This document shows positions 44,967 through 54,153 of a stretch of DNA of 64,000 bases, piece by piece. Under the pieces are notes generated by a model, which saw nothing but the letters and a program-made list of their open reading frames with translations, was not told the DNA's origin and ran no database searches. A program made the position numbers and the translations under genes. Position 1 is the stretch's first letter, and each line of letters starts with the position of its first letter. Source of the stretch: Paraburkholderia sp. SOS3 (GTDB taxonomy: Bacteria > Pseudomonadota > Gammaproteobacteria > Burkholderiales > Burkholderiaceae); contig NZ_CP018812.1 of assembly GCF_001922345.1 (NCBI RefSeq), forward strand, positions 1,054,001 to 1,118,000. Direction: 5' to 3'.

Positions 44967-45344
44967 TCACCATCGCCCCCAGTAGCCGAAGCGGAACGAC
45001 ACCGATGGCCCCCACCACCCCGGCCAGCCATACCATGGGTAGGGCGCGTAGTAGGCAGGAGCATAGTAGGGAGGGTAGGCGGGCGCGACGTAGACCGGCA
45101 CCGGATAAACGTACGCGGCGGCGCCCTGCGACGCCGGCGGGATGTTCTGCGCGTCGGCGCCGTTGGCGAGGCCGGAGCCTGGGACGGGCACCTCGCGCTG
45201 CGTAGCGTAGGCCGGCACGGCGGGATAGTAGCCGTACGGGTAATACCCGTAAGGATAGTAGCCAGGGCCGACGTAGTAGCAGCCGTACAGCGCAAGTAGT
45301 GCGGCAGCGCTAACTGCGCGCACCGCCGCCGCGGAGGGTCCCAT
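44967..45344 (-). CDS. Small Tyr/Pro/Gly-rich lipoprotein
   Basis: A 125-residue exported protein. An N-terminal hydrophobic stretch ends in a lipobox-like LYGC, giving a likely lipidated Cys near residue 22. The mature part is dominated by Tyr, Pro, Gly and Trp: the block YYPYGYYPYGYYP repeats a YPYGY unit, and the C-terminal half repeats APAYYAPYP before GWPGWWGPS. The ATG at 45344 has AGGAA upstream. Function unknown; such sequences often coat or link surface structures. It is followed by the cold-shock gene 45 bp upstream on the same strand. Confidence 0.75.
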   Translation of the reverse strand: MGPSAAAVRAVSAAALLALYGCYYVGPGYYPYGYYPYGYYPAVPAYATQREVPVPGSGLANGADAQNIPPASQGAAAYVYPVPVYVAPAYPPYYAPAYYAPYPWYGWPGWWGPSVSFRFGYWGRW

Positions 45345-45388
45345 GACATGTTCCTGATAGCCGCGATACCTGGCGGCTTCTTTCAAGC

Positions 45389-45592
45389 TTAGCCTGGCCG
45401 AATGTTGGCTGCCTGCTTTCCCTTCGGACCTTGCTTGATGTCAAATGTCACCTTCTGATTTTCCTGCAATGATTTGAAGCCTCGAGACTGGATCTCGGAG
45501 AAGTGTGCAAAGAGATCTTCACCGGCGTCGTCCGGCGTGATGAAGCCTAAGCCCTTTGCATCGTTGAACCATTTCACGGCGCCAGTTGCCAA
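45389..45592 (-). CDS. Cold-shock protein (CspA family)
   Basis: A 67-residue single-strand nucleic-acid-binding protein. RNP1 is KGLGFIT and RNP2-like DLFAHFS. It begins [14 protein letters not shown], as in CspA/CspD-type proteins of Burkholderia. It probably acts as an RNA chaperone. Its gene is on the minus strand, just before the lipoprotein gene. Confidence 0.95.
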   Translation of the reverse strand: MATGAVKWFNDAKGLGFITPDDAGEDLFAHFSEIQSRGFKSLQENQKVTFDIKQGPKGKQAANIRPG

Positions 45593-45663
45593 TCTTTCCC
45601 CTGATTCAAAGCGGGCAGGTCGTTACCTGCGGTTGATAAATGTGATCGTGCTTCGCGCCGAAC

Positions 45664-45951
45664 TCACGGGGCAACAGCAGTCACGTCCGACGCTACGCCT
45701 GCCGCCTGCAGGGATGGGGCGGCAGATCCAGAAAGCAGTGATGCGGCGGCATCGAGGCTTGCTTCCTTCGACCGGGCGAGCTCGCGCATGGCCGCATGCA
45801 GCGCTGGCCAGGGCGCCAGCCATTTCGTCCTGTAGATACAGGCGCCATAGGCATTGCTGATACGCAGATCCTGCGTGTCGGGATAATAGTTCAGGGTGAC
45901 GGCGACGCCGTCGATGACGCACGTTGCGATGCAGGGTTTGGAACTCAACAC
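45664..45951 (-). CDS. Small hypothetical protein
   Basis: About 95 residues from a GTG at 45951 (GGAG five bases upstream) or a TTG one codon later. It has a Cys pair (KPCIATCVIDG), beta-prone NYYPDTQDLRISNAYG and an Ala-rich tail. I do not recognise it. An overlapping frame makes the exact start uncertain. Confidence 0.45.
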   Translation of the reverse strand: MLSSKPCIATCVIDGVAVTLNYYPDTQDLRISNAYGACIYRTKWLAPWPALHAAMRELARSKEASLDAAASLLSGSAAPSLQAAGVASDVTAVAP

Positions 45952-46175
45952 AGGGACTCCGGTAACTCGAAAAAATGCCGCGCAACTCAAGCATTTCGCG
46001 TGCCCGGCCCTCACGTGCGCCGCCGTACGACTCGCTGTAAGTATCTCGGCCCGATGAGAGACTTACGTTGTCGGAAAATGCAGGCTTCCATGTAACCGTG
46101 CCTATAGCACCGAAGACCGCGGCACAAAACTCCCGCTACCGGTACGCTATCCAACCATTCACCAGGAGAATCGGA

Positions 46176-47651
46176 ATGAAAACCTACAGCCATTTCATCG
46201 ATGGTCAATACGTCGAGCCAGCCGACGGGGAATGGATGGACACCGTCAATCCATACACGGGCGAGGCCTGGGCGCGCATTCCCAAAGGCAGCGCGAAAGA
46301 CGTGGATCGCGCGGTACAGGCGGCGAAGCGGGCGATGTCGTCGGGGCCTTATGCCGCGATGAGCGCATCCGAGCGCGGCAAGATGATGCTGCGCCTCGCC
46401 GATCTGGTCGCCGCGAACGCGCAGCGTCTCGCGGAAATCGAGGTGCGCGACAACGGCAAGCTGCTGTCGGAGATGCGCGGTCAGCTGAACTACCACCCCG
46501 AATGGTGGCGCTACTTCGGCGGCATCGCCGACAAGCTCGAAGGCGCCGTCGTGCCGATCGACAAGCCCGATCACTTCGCGTTCACGACGCATGAACCGGT
46601 GGGCGTGGTGGGCGCGCTGACCGCGTGGAATTCGCCGCTGCTGTTCATCGCGTGGAAGTGCGCACCGGCGATTGCGGCCGGTTGTTCAGTGGTGGTGAAG
46701 CCTTCGGAGTTTACGTCGGCCTCGACGCTGGAATTCGCGGCCCTGACCAAAGAAGCGGGTTTTCCCGACGGTGTGTTCAACGTGGTGGCCGGACTGGGAC
46801 CCACGGTCGGTGCAGCGCTGGTCGAGCATCCGGATGTCGCCAAGATTACGTTCACGGGCTCGGATGCGACGGGCGCGGCGATCTATGCGCAGGCCGCCAA
46901 AACCATGAAGCGCGTTACGCTGGAGCTCGGGGGCAAATCGCCGAATATCGTGTTCGACGATGCGGATCTCGACAAGGCCGCGAGCGGTGCGATTTCCGGT
47001 ATTTTCGCGGCGACGGGGCAGACCTGTATCGCCGGCTCGCGGCTGCTCGTGCAGAACTCCATCAAGGATGCGTTTACGAAGCGTCTCGTCGAACTGGGCG
47101 GGTCGGCCAGAAAGGGCGATCCGATGGACCCGCAGACGAATATCGGGCCGGTCACGACGCCGGCGCAGTACCGGAAGGTGCTCGACTATATCGGCATTGC
47201 GAAGGCCGAAGGCGCGCACTGCGTGCTCGGCGGCGCGGCGGCAAGCGGACTGCCCGGCGGCCAGTTCGTCGAGCCGACCATTTTTGTCGATGTGACGCCG
47301 GCCATGCGGATTGCGCGTGAAGAAGTGTTCGGTCCCGTGCTGTCGATCATCGGGTTCGACGACGAGGACGAAGCGATTCGCCTCGCCAACGACACGATCT
47401 ATGGGCTTGCTGCAGGGGTGTGGACGGAAAACATCGGACGGGCAATGCGAATGTCGAAGGCCCTGAAAGCGGGCACGGTGTGGGTGAACACGTATCGCGC
47501 GGTCAGTTACATGATGCCGTTCGGCGGCATGAAGCATTCGGGCATCGGCCGCGAAAGCGGCATCGAGGCTGTCCGGCATTACCTCGAAACCAAGAGCACG
47601 TGGATTTCCTACGCGCAAGGCGTGCCGTCGAATCCGTTTGTCATGCGCTGA
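46176..47651 (+). CDS. Aldehyde dehydrogenase, NAD(P)-dependent
   Basis: A 491-residue enzyme of the ALDH superfamily, oxidising an aldehyde to its acid. The conserved Glu lies in ELGGKSPNIV, the catalytic Cys in GQTCIAGSR, and the cofactor-binding FTGS turn near residue 230. AGGAG lies a few bases before the ATG at 46176; codons in frame upstream have no such site. It resembles hydroxy-aldehyde and betaine-aldehyde-type enzymes, but the substrate cannot be told. It has no obvious operon partner here. Confidence 0.93.
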   Translation: MKTYSHFIDGQYVEPADGEWMDTVNPYTGEAWARIPKGSAKDVDRAVQAAKRAMSSGPYAAMSASERGKMMLRLADLVAANAQRLAEIEVRDNGKLLSEMRGQLNYHPEWWRYFGGIADKLEGAVVPIDKPDHFAFTTHEPVGVVGALTAWNSPLLFIAWKCAPAIAAGCSVVVKPSEFTSASTLEFAALTKEAGFPDGVFNVVAGLGPTVGAALVEHPDVAKITFTGSDATGAAIYAQAAKTMKRVTLELGGKSPNIVFDDADLDKAASGAISGIFAATGQTCIAGSRLLVQNSIKDAFTKRLVELGGSARKGDPMDPQTNIGPVTTPAQYRKVLDYIGIAKAEGAHCVLGGAAASGLPGGQFVEPTIFVDVTPAMRIAREEVFGPVLSIIGFDDEDEAIRLANDTIYGLAAGVWTENIGRAMRMSKALKAGTVWVNTYRAVSYMMPFGGMKHSGIGRESGIEAVRHYLETKSTWISYAQGVPSNPFVMR

Positions 47652-47724
47652 TGCCTTGCAGCGTCGCACGGCGACATTGCTACAGCGATAAAGGGCCTGC
47701 TGCGTCGCGCCGCGGTGCGACGCT

Positions 47725-48387
47725 TCATTCCGACGTGCGCGCCGGCCCATGCACCCGCTCGGCGTAGGGGACATACATTTGTAGGGCCTGTTGCTCGAAA
47801 GGCGACACGGATGCTTCCGGAGCGCTTTCGAGCTTCGCGCATGTGATCATGCCTTTCGCCAACAGGAGATCATCCTGCGAGAAGTGACTGCGTGCCGCCT
47901 CGTGCATCCGTTCCCATTCGGCGGCGGTTACATGTTGCTCGATCGCCGGGAAGGCTCTCGATTCTTCTAACGACATATGATCGAGCAGCGCCGGGATCAA
48001 CTGCCTGATCGCTTGCGACAAAGCCGAACGGTGTTGTGAGCCGGCACCGCTGCGCCAGCTTTGCAACTCATCGTTTATGCGAGCGACGATTGTCGCGATG
48101 TCCGAGTGATGGTTCTCCATCAAAAGCGAAATCTCAGCCGTTTCGGCGGAACCGCGGTCCTTCAGCCTGGGCCACAAGAACTCGTCTTCGAGTGTGTGAT
48201 GCGCATGCAAAATGGCGCACAGGAAATGGATATGACCCGCTACCACGTCGGTCCGCGGCCGGTCGTCGGGCAGAACGCCGTCGACCAGCGCCGGAGCACG
48301 ACGAAACTCGCGCCTGAACATGGCATGGACGTCGAGCATCGTTCGGGTATCGGCATAAGGCCCTTCAGGCGTCGTTTCTCTGCTCAT
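47725..48387 (-). CDS. Hemerythrin HHE-domain protein
   Basis: A 220-residue four-helix-bundle protein with a hemerythrin HHE cation-binding pattern: HAHHTLEDEFLWPRL, MENHHSDIATIV and LLDHMSLEESRAFP. These His and Glu residues would hold a di-iron centre for O2, NO or metal sensing. It has no signal peptide. No partner domain is fused. The role is unknown; HHE proteins often protect or sense oxidants. Confidence 0.88.
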   Translation of the reverse strand: MSRETTPEGPYADTRTMLDVHAMFRREFRRAPALVDGVLPDDRPRTDVVAGHIHFLCAILHAHHTLEDEFLWPRLKDRGSAETAEISLLMENHHSDIATIVARINDELQSWRSGAGSQHRSALSQAIRQLIPALLDHMSLEESRAFPAIEQHVTAAEWERMHEAARSHFSQDDLLLAKGMITCAKLESAPEASVSPFEQQALQMYVPYAERVHGPARTSE

Positions 48388-48752
48388 GGTTCAACTCGGT
48401 TCCAAGAGTGCGCGTGCAGGCACTCGCAAAGGTGCGCGGATGCGATTCATACGGGGCAAGCGCGTCGCGGGAGAGCGGCCCCGGCTCGAAGCTTATGCGA
48501 GCGACGCGCGCACGCGGATCGGAAGCTTCGTTCGACGACCGTGCGTTTCGCATCGAGGCTGTGTGGGACCGCCTGCGGTAGCGCTCCAACGAACGCGATC
48601 CGACGTGGTGCGGTGACAGGTGGCAACGGATGCGCCTGAAGCTGCAACAATGAATCTCGCCGCGCATGCTCATCAACGAGCGCATGCAGGTCTACACTGC
48701 GTCATCGCATGCGTACAGATGGATACGCAGCACGTTTCCTGGAGAGACAGTC
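48388..48752. other. Intergenic stretch without recognisable gene
   Basis: 365 bp between the hemerythrin gene and the small exported protein. No credible gene, RNA or repeat was recognised; short open frames lack ribosome sites. Confidence 0.5.
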
Positions 48753-49013
48753 GTGAAAATCGCAAAGTTCATCGTCGCAAGCCTCATGGCCATTCCGCCC
48801 GCGTTTGCGTTTGCACAGTCGACGCCGCCTTCGATCAACGACGATCTGAGGGCAAGCATGGCGCAAGAGAAGATGACCTATCACTACGCCGATCGCGTCG
48901 ACCAGACACAAGCTCAAATAAACGATGCGAAGCGGGCTGGCCTGCTGCCGCATCGGATGGCCGAAGTGAACATGGGCCGTTATTCCCTGTCGGTCGTCCG
49001 TCCTTCATTCTGA
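48753..49013 (+). CDS. Small exported protein of unknown function
   Basis: An 86-residue protein with a signal peptide (VKIAKFIVASLMAIPPAFAFA then QSTPPS). The mature part of about 62 residues is polar and ends ...YSLSVVRPSF. The GTG at 48753 has GGAGAG eight bases upstream. I do not recognise it; it looks like other short periplasmic proteins common in Burkholderia, but not clearly DUF4148. Confidence 0.6.
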   Translation: MKIAKFIVASLMAIPPAFAFAQSTPPSINDDLRASMAQEKMTYHYADRVDQTQAQINDAKRAGLLPHRMAEVNMGRYSLSVVRPSF

Positions 49014-49030
49014 TCGACCCTCGGGTCGCT

Positions 49031-49774
49031 TCAAGTCTGTCCCGAACGCACATCGACGAGCCGGTCGCGGATAGCGCGCCAGATGCGCGGCACGACCCGC
49101 AGGCCGGCGGTCATGCCGGGATCGTAGTAATGCACGATCAATGTGCGGCGTTCGCCTCGCTCGACATGAAGGTTCGCGTGCCGCGTGACAAAGCCGTTGA
49201 ACGCGTAGACGTTGCCCGGCACGCACGCGATGCGGTCGCAGCGTTGCCGCGAGAGATCGCGGCGCGTCTGTGCACGGCGCATCGCGAGCGGCAAGCGCCG
49301 CAGCGCGATCATCCAGGCCTTCGCCATCACGTTGGTCGCGGCCGATAGTTGCTGGCGCTGCCGGCGATAGACGATCAGATCGCCGTTCTCCGCGGCGTCG
49401 TGCGCTGAACGCAGCGGAATCAGCAGCGTCAGGATATGTGAATCGAAGTGCCGCAGATGGCTCTGGGCGGGCAGCGTCCGGTTTATGCAACGCAATACAC
49501 AAAGCGATTCTCCATCGACTTTTAGCCCCTTCTGTGCGGCCCAGCGCTGCGAGTCGACGCGGGCCTGCTGTTCGACGCGCAGGAATTCGCCGTGCTGCCG
49601 GAGCAGTTCGACGACGCGCGCGGTCGTCTGCGTCGCGCGCCGGCCGTCGGCCGGTTGCCACGTGTCGCGCGTTTCGTCGATGGTCGCGTTGATCTCGTCG
49701 AGCACGGTCTGCGGCACCACGTTCTCGTACAGGCGCACGCGAGGCGGTGCGATATCCGTGTCGTCCTCAAGCAT
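49031..49774 (-). CDS. Putative 2-oxoglutarate/Fe(II) oxygenase-like protein
   Basis: A 247-residue protein without signal peptide. The middle and end show the order expected for a jelly-roll Fe(II)/2OG enzyme: LRHFDSHILTLLIPLR (His-x-Asp), ENGDLIVY, then GNVYAFNGFVTRHANLHVERGERRTLIVHYYDP, which could give the distal His and the 2OG-binding Arg. I infer the fold from motif order, not from a recognised family. The ATG at 49774 has GGAG upstream. It lies at the edge of the polysaccharide locus, so a sugar or precursor could be the substrate. Confidence 0.55.
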   Translation of the reverse strand: MLEDDTDIAPPRVRLYENVVPQTVLDEINATIDETRDTWQPADGRRATQTTARVVELLRQHGEFLRVEQQARVDSQRWAAQKGLKVDGESLCVLRCINRTLPAQSHLRHFDSHILTLLIPLRSAHDAAENGDLIVYRRQRQQLSAATNVMAKAWMIALRRLPLAMRRAQTRRDLSRQRCDRIACVPGNVYAFNGFVTRHANLHVERGERRTLIVHYYDPGMTAGLRVVPRIWRAIRDRLVDVRSGQT

Positions 49775-50023
49775 CTGTGGAGACTCCGGCAAGCACTGCC
49801 TCGCAAGGCGCTGTGGATCCGCACGATAGCCGTCGCGCGGGCGGCCAGGCGGTTGTCGGATCCGGGTAGCAGGAGGGGAGCGAAGTTCGAAGCAAAATCT
49901 TTCGGTAACCGGTCGGGAATGCGTCCTTGTCACCTTAAGTCATGCAATGGCGGCCGATTAGACAAAACATATCTTTGATCCGCCACATTTCACCGCATAG
50001 GGCAATGCATGCGGGCGCCGCTG

Positions 50024-50497
50024 TTATGCAATCACCCTCGTCAGGAAATACGCGCGACTGTTCTCATGAACCGATTCGTCGAGCGCGATATCCTCTGCGC
50101 TCGCCCAGCGATAATCGGAATGCTGATCGAGCGGCAGATGGGACAGCCGCTGGGGTACGCGGAAGCGATAGCCGAGCACGACGTAATGGGTCGATATGCC
50201 TTCCTTGCCGCTGAAATTGTCGTCGTAAAAGTGCTCGTAGACGCCCATCAGTTCGGCATCGGAGCGATCCGCGCGATGCAAGCCCAGTTCTTCGAGCATG
50301 AGGCGCGTGAACGCATCGTCGAGACGTTCGTTCTTGCGCACGCGGCCGCCGGGGACGAACCATACGCCTTGCGCGGGACGATTGACGCGCCGCCCGAGCA
50401 GATAGCGGTCCTGGCCGTCATGCAGAATCAGGTCCAGCGCGATCAGCGGCGTGTTCGAGACGACACTCAGAAATTCCGTATTGCCAAGCTTTGCCAT
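50024..50497 (-). CDS. gmm: GDP-mannose mannosyl hydrolase (Nudix)
   Basis: A 157-residue Nudix-family enzyme. The diverged Nudix box GGRVRKNERLDDAFTRLMLEELG matches Gmm/WcaH of the colanic acid cluster, which hydrolyses GDP-mannose to GDP and mannose. It may keep the GDP-mannose/GDP-fucose pool balanced for the fucose genes at 52-54 kb. It is convergent with nothing and lies 21 bp after the glycosyltransferase gene on the same strand. Confidence 0.88.
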   Translation of the reverse strand: MAKLGNTEFLSVVSNTPLIALDLILHDGQDRYLLGRRVNRPAQGVWFVPGGRVRKNERLDDAFTRLMLEELGLHRADRSDAELMGVYEHFYDDNFSGKEGISTHYVVLGYRFRVPQRLSHLPLDQHSDYRWASAEDIALDESVHENSRAYFLTRVIA

Positions 50498-50518
50498 AGG
50501 GGCTCCTCAAGCACTCAA

Positions 50519-51799
50519 TCAGAGGTCGCGCTCACGCAGCCCGAGCGGGCTTTCCGCCGTTTCGACGTCGACGCAGCGCGCGCGCAGGGTCGACTCGAAT
50601 TCGCCGAGCACGCTGTCGCGCGAGAGCGCGGCGAGCGCATAGTCGCGGCCCGCACGGCCGAGGCGTTCGCGACGCACCGGATCGGCCGCGAGCGCCACGA
50701 TCGATGCAACGAGCGGCTCGAGCGCTTCGGGCGGCACAACGACGCCGCGCGGCGCAACCGTGTCGAACAGTTCAGTACCCTCATGCGCCATTGCGATCAC
50801 AGGACGGCCGCTTGCAAGCATGCCGGTCAGCTTCGACGGCATCACGAGATCGGCCGCGTCGGCGCGCTGCGGCAGCAGATGGATGTCGGCGAAATTGAGC
50901 AGCTCGTTGAGCTTGTCCATCGGCTGCAACGGAATGAAGCGCGTGTTCGGCAGATCGCCGCATACGGCCATCAGCGTGTCTCTCGCCGGCCCCTGGCCGC
51001 AAAACACGAAGACGATATCGCGGCGTTCGGCGAGCGCAACCGCAGCAGCCCCAAGCACTTCGAGTCCTTGCTTCGCGCCCATGTTGCCCGAGTAGAGCAC
51101 GACGTTCGCAGCGTCGGGAATCTCGAGCTCGGCCCGCAGCGGAATCTTTGCACCGGCCTCTGGGTCGAGCGGATGGATGGCCGACGTATCGACCCAGTTC
51201 GCGAAGTGAACGACCTTGTTGCGCGGCACGCCCTTATGCAATGCATGCTCGATCATCTTGGCCGAGATCGTCGAGACGGTGTCGAAGCGACGCAGCAGAT
51301 TGCGTTCGATCGCGAGCGCCATGCGCTTGCGCCAGTCGCCTTTGAGCACGCCTAGTTTGAACGCCGCATCGACCTCGTAGTCCTGGACATGCAGCCATGC
51401 ATGCGCACCGCTCAGTCGCGCGACGAGCCAGCCGGCCGGTGCGTTAAGCAGGCTCGGCGCGATGCTGAGCACGGCATTCGGCCGCCAGAAGACATGGCGC
51501 AGCAGCACGGGAAAGCTCGAGAGCGCGAAGCTCGCAAGATGCACGAGGCGGCGCGCACCCTTGGGTTTGGCCGGCACCCAGAGCGGAGCGCGCCAGATAT
51601 GCACGCCTTCGCTGCGCTCTTTGGCATAGCGAATCGATGAGAAACCGGGTGCTATTCGCCAGGCGGGATAGTAGGGCGGTGCGCAGACCACGCGCACATC
51701 GTGGCCGGCGGCGGCGAGCGACGCGGCCATGTCGGCGGTATAGCGACCAATCCCGGTGAGCTCCGGTGCGTAGTTGATGCCGTAGACGAGAATCTTCAT
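50519..51799 (-). CDS. wcaI: WcaI-family glycosyltransferase (GT4 fold)
   Basis: A 426-residue GT-B glycosyltransferase. The start MKILVYGINYAPELTGIGRYT is that of the colanic acid WcaI group. Acceptor contacts lie in the N-terminal half, and the nucleotide-sugar end has GNMGAKQGLEVL and SKLTGMLASGRPVIAM. It is cytoplasmic or membrane-attached and adds a sugar to a lipid-linked exopolysaccharide unit. gmm follows it; gmd is divergent. Confidence 0.9.
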   Translation of the reverse strand: MKILVYGINYAPELTGIGRYTADMAASLAAAGHDVRVVCAPPYYPAWRIAPGFSSIRYAKERSEGVHIWRAPLWVPAKPKGARRLVHLASFALSSFPVLLRHVFWRPNAVLSIAPSLLNAPAGWLVARLSGAHAWLHVQDYEVDAAFKLGVLKGDWRKRMALAIERNLLRRFDTVSTISAKMIEHALHKGVPRNKVVHFANWVDTSAIHPLDPEAGAKIPLRAELEIPDAANVVLYSGNMGAKQGLEVLGAAAVALAERRDIVFVFCGQGPARDTLMAVCGDLPNTRFIPLQPMDKLNELLNFADIHLLPQRADAADLVMPSKLTGMLASGRPVIAMAHEGTELFDTVAPRGVVVPPEALEPLVASIVALAADPVRRERLGRAGRDYALAALSRDSVLGEFESTLRARCVDVETAESPLGLRERDL

Positions 51800-51863
51800 C
51801 GGGCCTCACGATGTGTCGACGCAAGACGCATTGCGTGTGGAGCGCATCTTGCCCGCACTGCAC

Positions 51864-51900
51864 CATCGGGACCCGCCAGGATATCGCCGTGCGCCGCCAA
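51864..51900. repeat. 37-bp element shared with 56439-56475 (copy 1)
   Basis: This stretch matches 56439-56475 at 35 of 37 positions; its centre reads CGCCAGGATATCGCCGTGCG in part. Both copies lie 50-65 bp upstream of a minus-strand exopolysaccharide gene and point the same way. It may be a shared regulatory site or a remnant of a duplication. Confidence 0.7.
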
Positions 51901-51913
51901 TCGTGAAGCCCGC

Positions 51914-51944
51914 CGTGAAGCCCGCTTAGGCGGGCAGCTTCACG
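51914..51944 (+). repeat. Hairpin in the gmd leader, with tandem 12-bp repeat
   Basis: CGTGAAGC (51914-51921) pairs with GCTTCACG (51937-51944), and CCGC/GCGG extends the stem after a small bulge. The left arm is part of a tandem repeat, since CGTGAAGCCCGC occurs at 51902-51913 and again at 51914-51925. No T-run follows. It lies 115 bp before gmd and may be a leader structure. Confidence 0.45.
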
Positions 51945-52058
51945 ACGCCAAACTACCGTTGCTATCCGCCAAAAAAATTAATGCACTTGCGTTGTGTTTC
52001 GTCGAGGCGCTTTACTGCTGCTACGCATCCCCCTTTATTCATTTGCGAGATTTCCTCC

Positions 52059-53171
52059 ATGTCGAAAACCGCGTTGATCACGGGTATCACGGGCCAGGAT
52101 GGTTCTTACCTGGCAGAATTCCTTCTGGCCAAGGGTTATACCGTTCACGGCATCAAGCGGCGCACTTCGCTGTTCAATACCGAGCGCATCGACCATCTCT
52201 ACCATGCTCCGCAGGACAAGGATCGCCGTTTCATCCTGCATCATGGCGACATGACGGATTCGTCGAACCTGATCCGCATCATCCAGGCGGTGCAGCCCGA
52301 CGAGATCTATAACCTCGCGGCCCAGAGCCATGTGGCGGTGTCGTTCGAAGAACCGGAATACACGGGCAATGCCGATGGCCTCGGCACGCTGCGTATTCTC
52401 GAAGCGATCCGCCTGCACGGGCTGACGCGCAAGACGCGCTTCTATCAGGCGTCGACGTCCGAACTCTACGGCAAGGTCCAGGAAATTCCGCAGAAGGAAA
52501 CCACGCCGTTCTATCCGCGCAGCCCGTATGCAGTCGCGAAGATGTACGCGTACTGGATGACGGTCAACTATCGCGAAGCCTATGGCATGTATGCATGCAA
52601 CGGCATCCTGTTCAATCACGAATCGCCGCTGCGCGGCGAGACCTTCGTGACGCGCAAGATCACGCGTGCGCTCGCCCGCATCTCGCTGGGCCTGCAAGAC
52701 CGTCTGTATCTGGGCAATCTCGATTCGCTGCGCGACTGGGGCCACGCGCGCGACTACGTCGAGATGCAATGGATGATGCTTCAGCAGGACAAGCCCGAAG
52801 ATTTCGTGATCGCGACCGGCAAGCAGCATAGCGTGCGCGAATTCGTCGACCTCGCGGCGCGCCATGTCGGCATCGAGATCCGCTGGGAAGGCAAGGGCGA
52901 CGACGAACGCGGCATCGTGTCGGACGTCACGCTCGATCCGCGCGTGAAGGTCGGCGACGTCATCGTCGAAGTCGATCCGCGCTACTACCGGCCGACCGAG
53001 GTCGAGACGCTGCTCGGCGATCCGACCAAGGCGAAGGAAAAGCTCGGCTGGGAGCCGCGCACCAGCTTCGAACAGCTCGTGCGCGAGATGATGGTCAGCG
53101 ACCTGACCGAAGCCCGCAAAGACTCGCTCGTGCATCAGCACGGCTTCCCGGTCTACGAACGCCAGGAGTAA
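52059..53171 (+). CDS. gmd: GDP-mannose 4,6-dehydratase
   Basis: A 370-residue SDR-type enzyme that converts GDP-D-mannose to GDP-4-keto-6-deoxy-D-mannose, first step to GDP-L-fucose. NAD(P) motif [12 protein letters not shown] near residue 9 and the catalytic pair in [10 protein letters not shown]. The long C-terminal half with [18 protein letters not shown] is typical. fcl follows after 4 bp, giving the GDP-L-fucose pathway. Confidence 0.96.
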   Translation: MSKTALITGITGQDGSYLAEFLLAKGYTVHGIKRRTSLFNTERIDHLYHAPQDKDRRFILHHGDMTDSSNLIRIIQAVQPDEIYNLAAQSHVAVSFEEPEYTGNADGLGTLRILEAIRLHGLTRKTRFYQASTSELYGKVQEIPQKETTPFYPRSPYAVAKMYAYWMTVNYREAYGMYACNGILFNHESPLRGETFVTRKITRALARISLGLQDRLYLGNLDSLRDWGHARDYVEMQWMMLQQDKPEDFVIATGKQHSVREFVDLAARHVGIEIRWEGKGDDERGIVSDVTLDPRVKVGDVIVEVDPRYYRPTEVETLLGDPTKAKEKLGWEPRTSFEQLVREMMVSDLTEARKDSLVHQHGFPVYERQE

Positions 53172-53175
53172 GGAC

Positions 53176-54153
53176 GTGATCATTGCCAAACGCAAGCGCG
53201 TATTCGTCGCGGGGCACCGCGGCATGGTCGGCTCGGCAATCGTGCGGCGGCTCGAGGCCGACGGCAACGTCGACGTGGTCAAGCGTAGCTCGAAGGAGCT
53301 CGATCTGACCAACCAGTCGGCCGTGCGCGATTTCTTCAGTTCCCAGCGCATCGACGTCGTGTATCTCGCCGCGGCGCGCGTCGGCGGCATCCATGCGAAC
53401 GATACGTATCCGGGCCAGTTCATCTACCGCAACCTGATGATCGAATCGAATGTGATTCACCAGGCCGCGCAGACGGGCATCGAACATCTGTTGTTCCTCG
53501 GTTCCTCGTGCATCTATCCGAAGCACGCGCCCCAGCCGATCGTCGAAGACGCGCTCCTGACCGGTCCGCTCGAGGAAACCAACGAGCCGTACGCGCTCGC
53601 GAAGATTGCGGGCATCAAGCTCTGCGAGTCGTATAACCGCCAGTACAAGGTTGATTACCGCAGCCTGATGCCGACCAATCTCTACGGCCCCGGCGACAAC
53701 TATCACCCCGTGAACAGCCACGTGATTCCCGCGCTGATCCGCCGCTTCCACGAGGCGAAGGAAAGCGGCGCGCCGAGCACGGTGCTCTGGGGCACGGGAC
53801 AGGTGCGCCGCGAGTTCCTGCATGTCGACGATCTCGCATCGGCCTGCGTGCTGACCATGAACGTGCCGAAGGGCGTCTACTACTCGGTCGCTTCGCCGCG
53901 CTGTTCGCATCTGAACGTCGGCTCGTCGACCGACGTGACCGTGCTCGAGATTGCGCAGATGGTCGCGCGTGTGGTCGGCTACACGGGCCGCATCGAGCAC
54001 GACCTGACGAAGCCGGACGGTACGCCGCGCAAGCTCATGAGCAGCGAAAAGCTGGCCTCGCTGGGCTGGGAGCCACGCATCGGTCTCGAAGAGGGACTGC
54101 GCGGCGCGTACGAGGACTTTCTCGAGTCCGAGGCGCTCGCTGTCGCGCAATGA
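53176..54153 (+). CDS. fcl: GDP-L-fucose synthase
   Basis: A 325-residue epimerase/reductase (WcaG) that turns GDP-4-keto-6-deoxymannose into GDP-L-fucose with NADPH. The motif [11 protein letters not shown] binds the cofactor and YALAKIAG carries the catalytic Tyr and Lys. GTG start at 53176 with GGAG upstream. Its stop overlaps the start of wcaF (ATGA). Confidence 0.96.
   Translation: MIIAKRKRVFVAGHRGMVGSAIVRRLEADGNVDVVKRSSKELDLTNQSAVRDFFSSQRIDVVYLAAARVGGIHANDTYPGQFIYRNLMIESNVIHQAAQTGIEHLLFLGSSCIYPKHAPQPIVEDALLTGPLEETNEPYALAKIAGIKLCESYNRQYKVDYRSLMPTNLYGPGDNYHPVNSHVIPALIRRFHEAKESGAPSTVLWGTGQVRREFLHVDDLASACVLTMNVPKGVYYSVASPRCSHLNVGSSTDVTVLEIAQMVARVVGYTGRIEHDLTKPDGTPRKLMSSEKLASLGWEPRIGLEEGLRGAYEDFLESEALAVAQ

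Noticed and set aside
44548..44985. 145-codon plus-strand open frame in the gap after the LysR gene
   Set aside because: No ribosome site, no recognisable feature, and it runs into the lipoprotein gene on the other strand.
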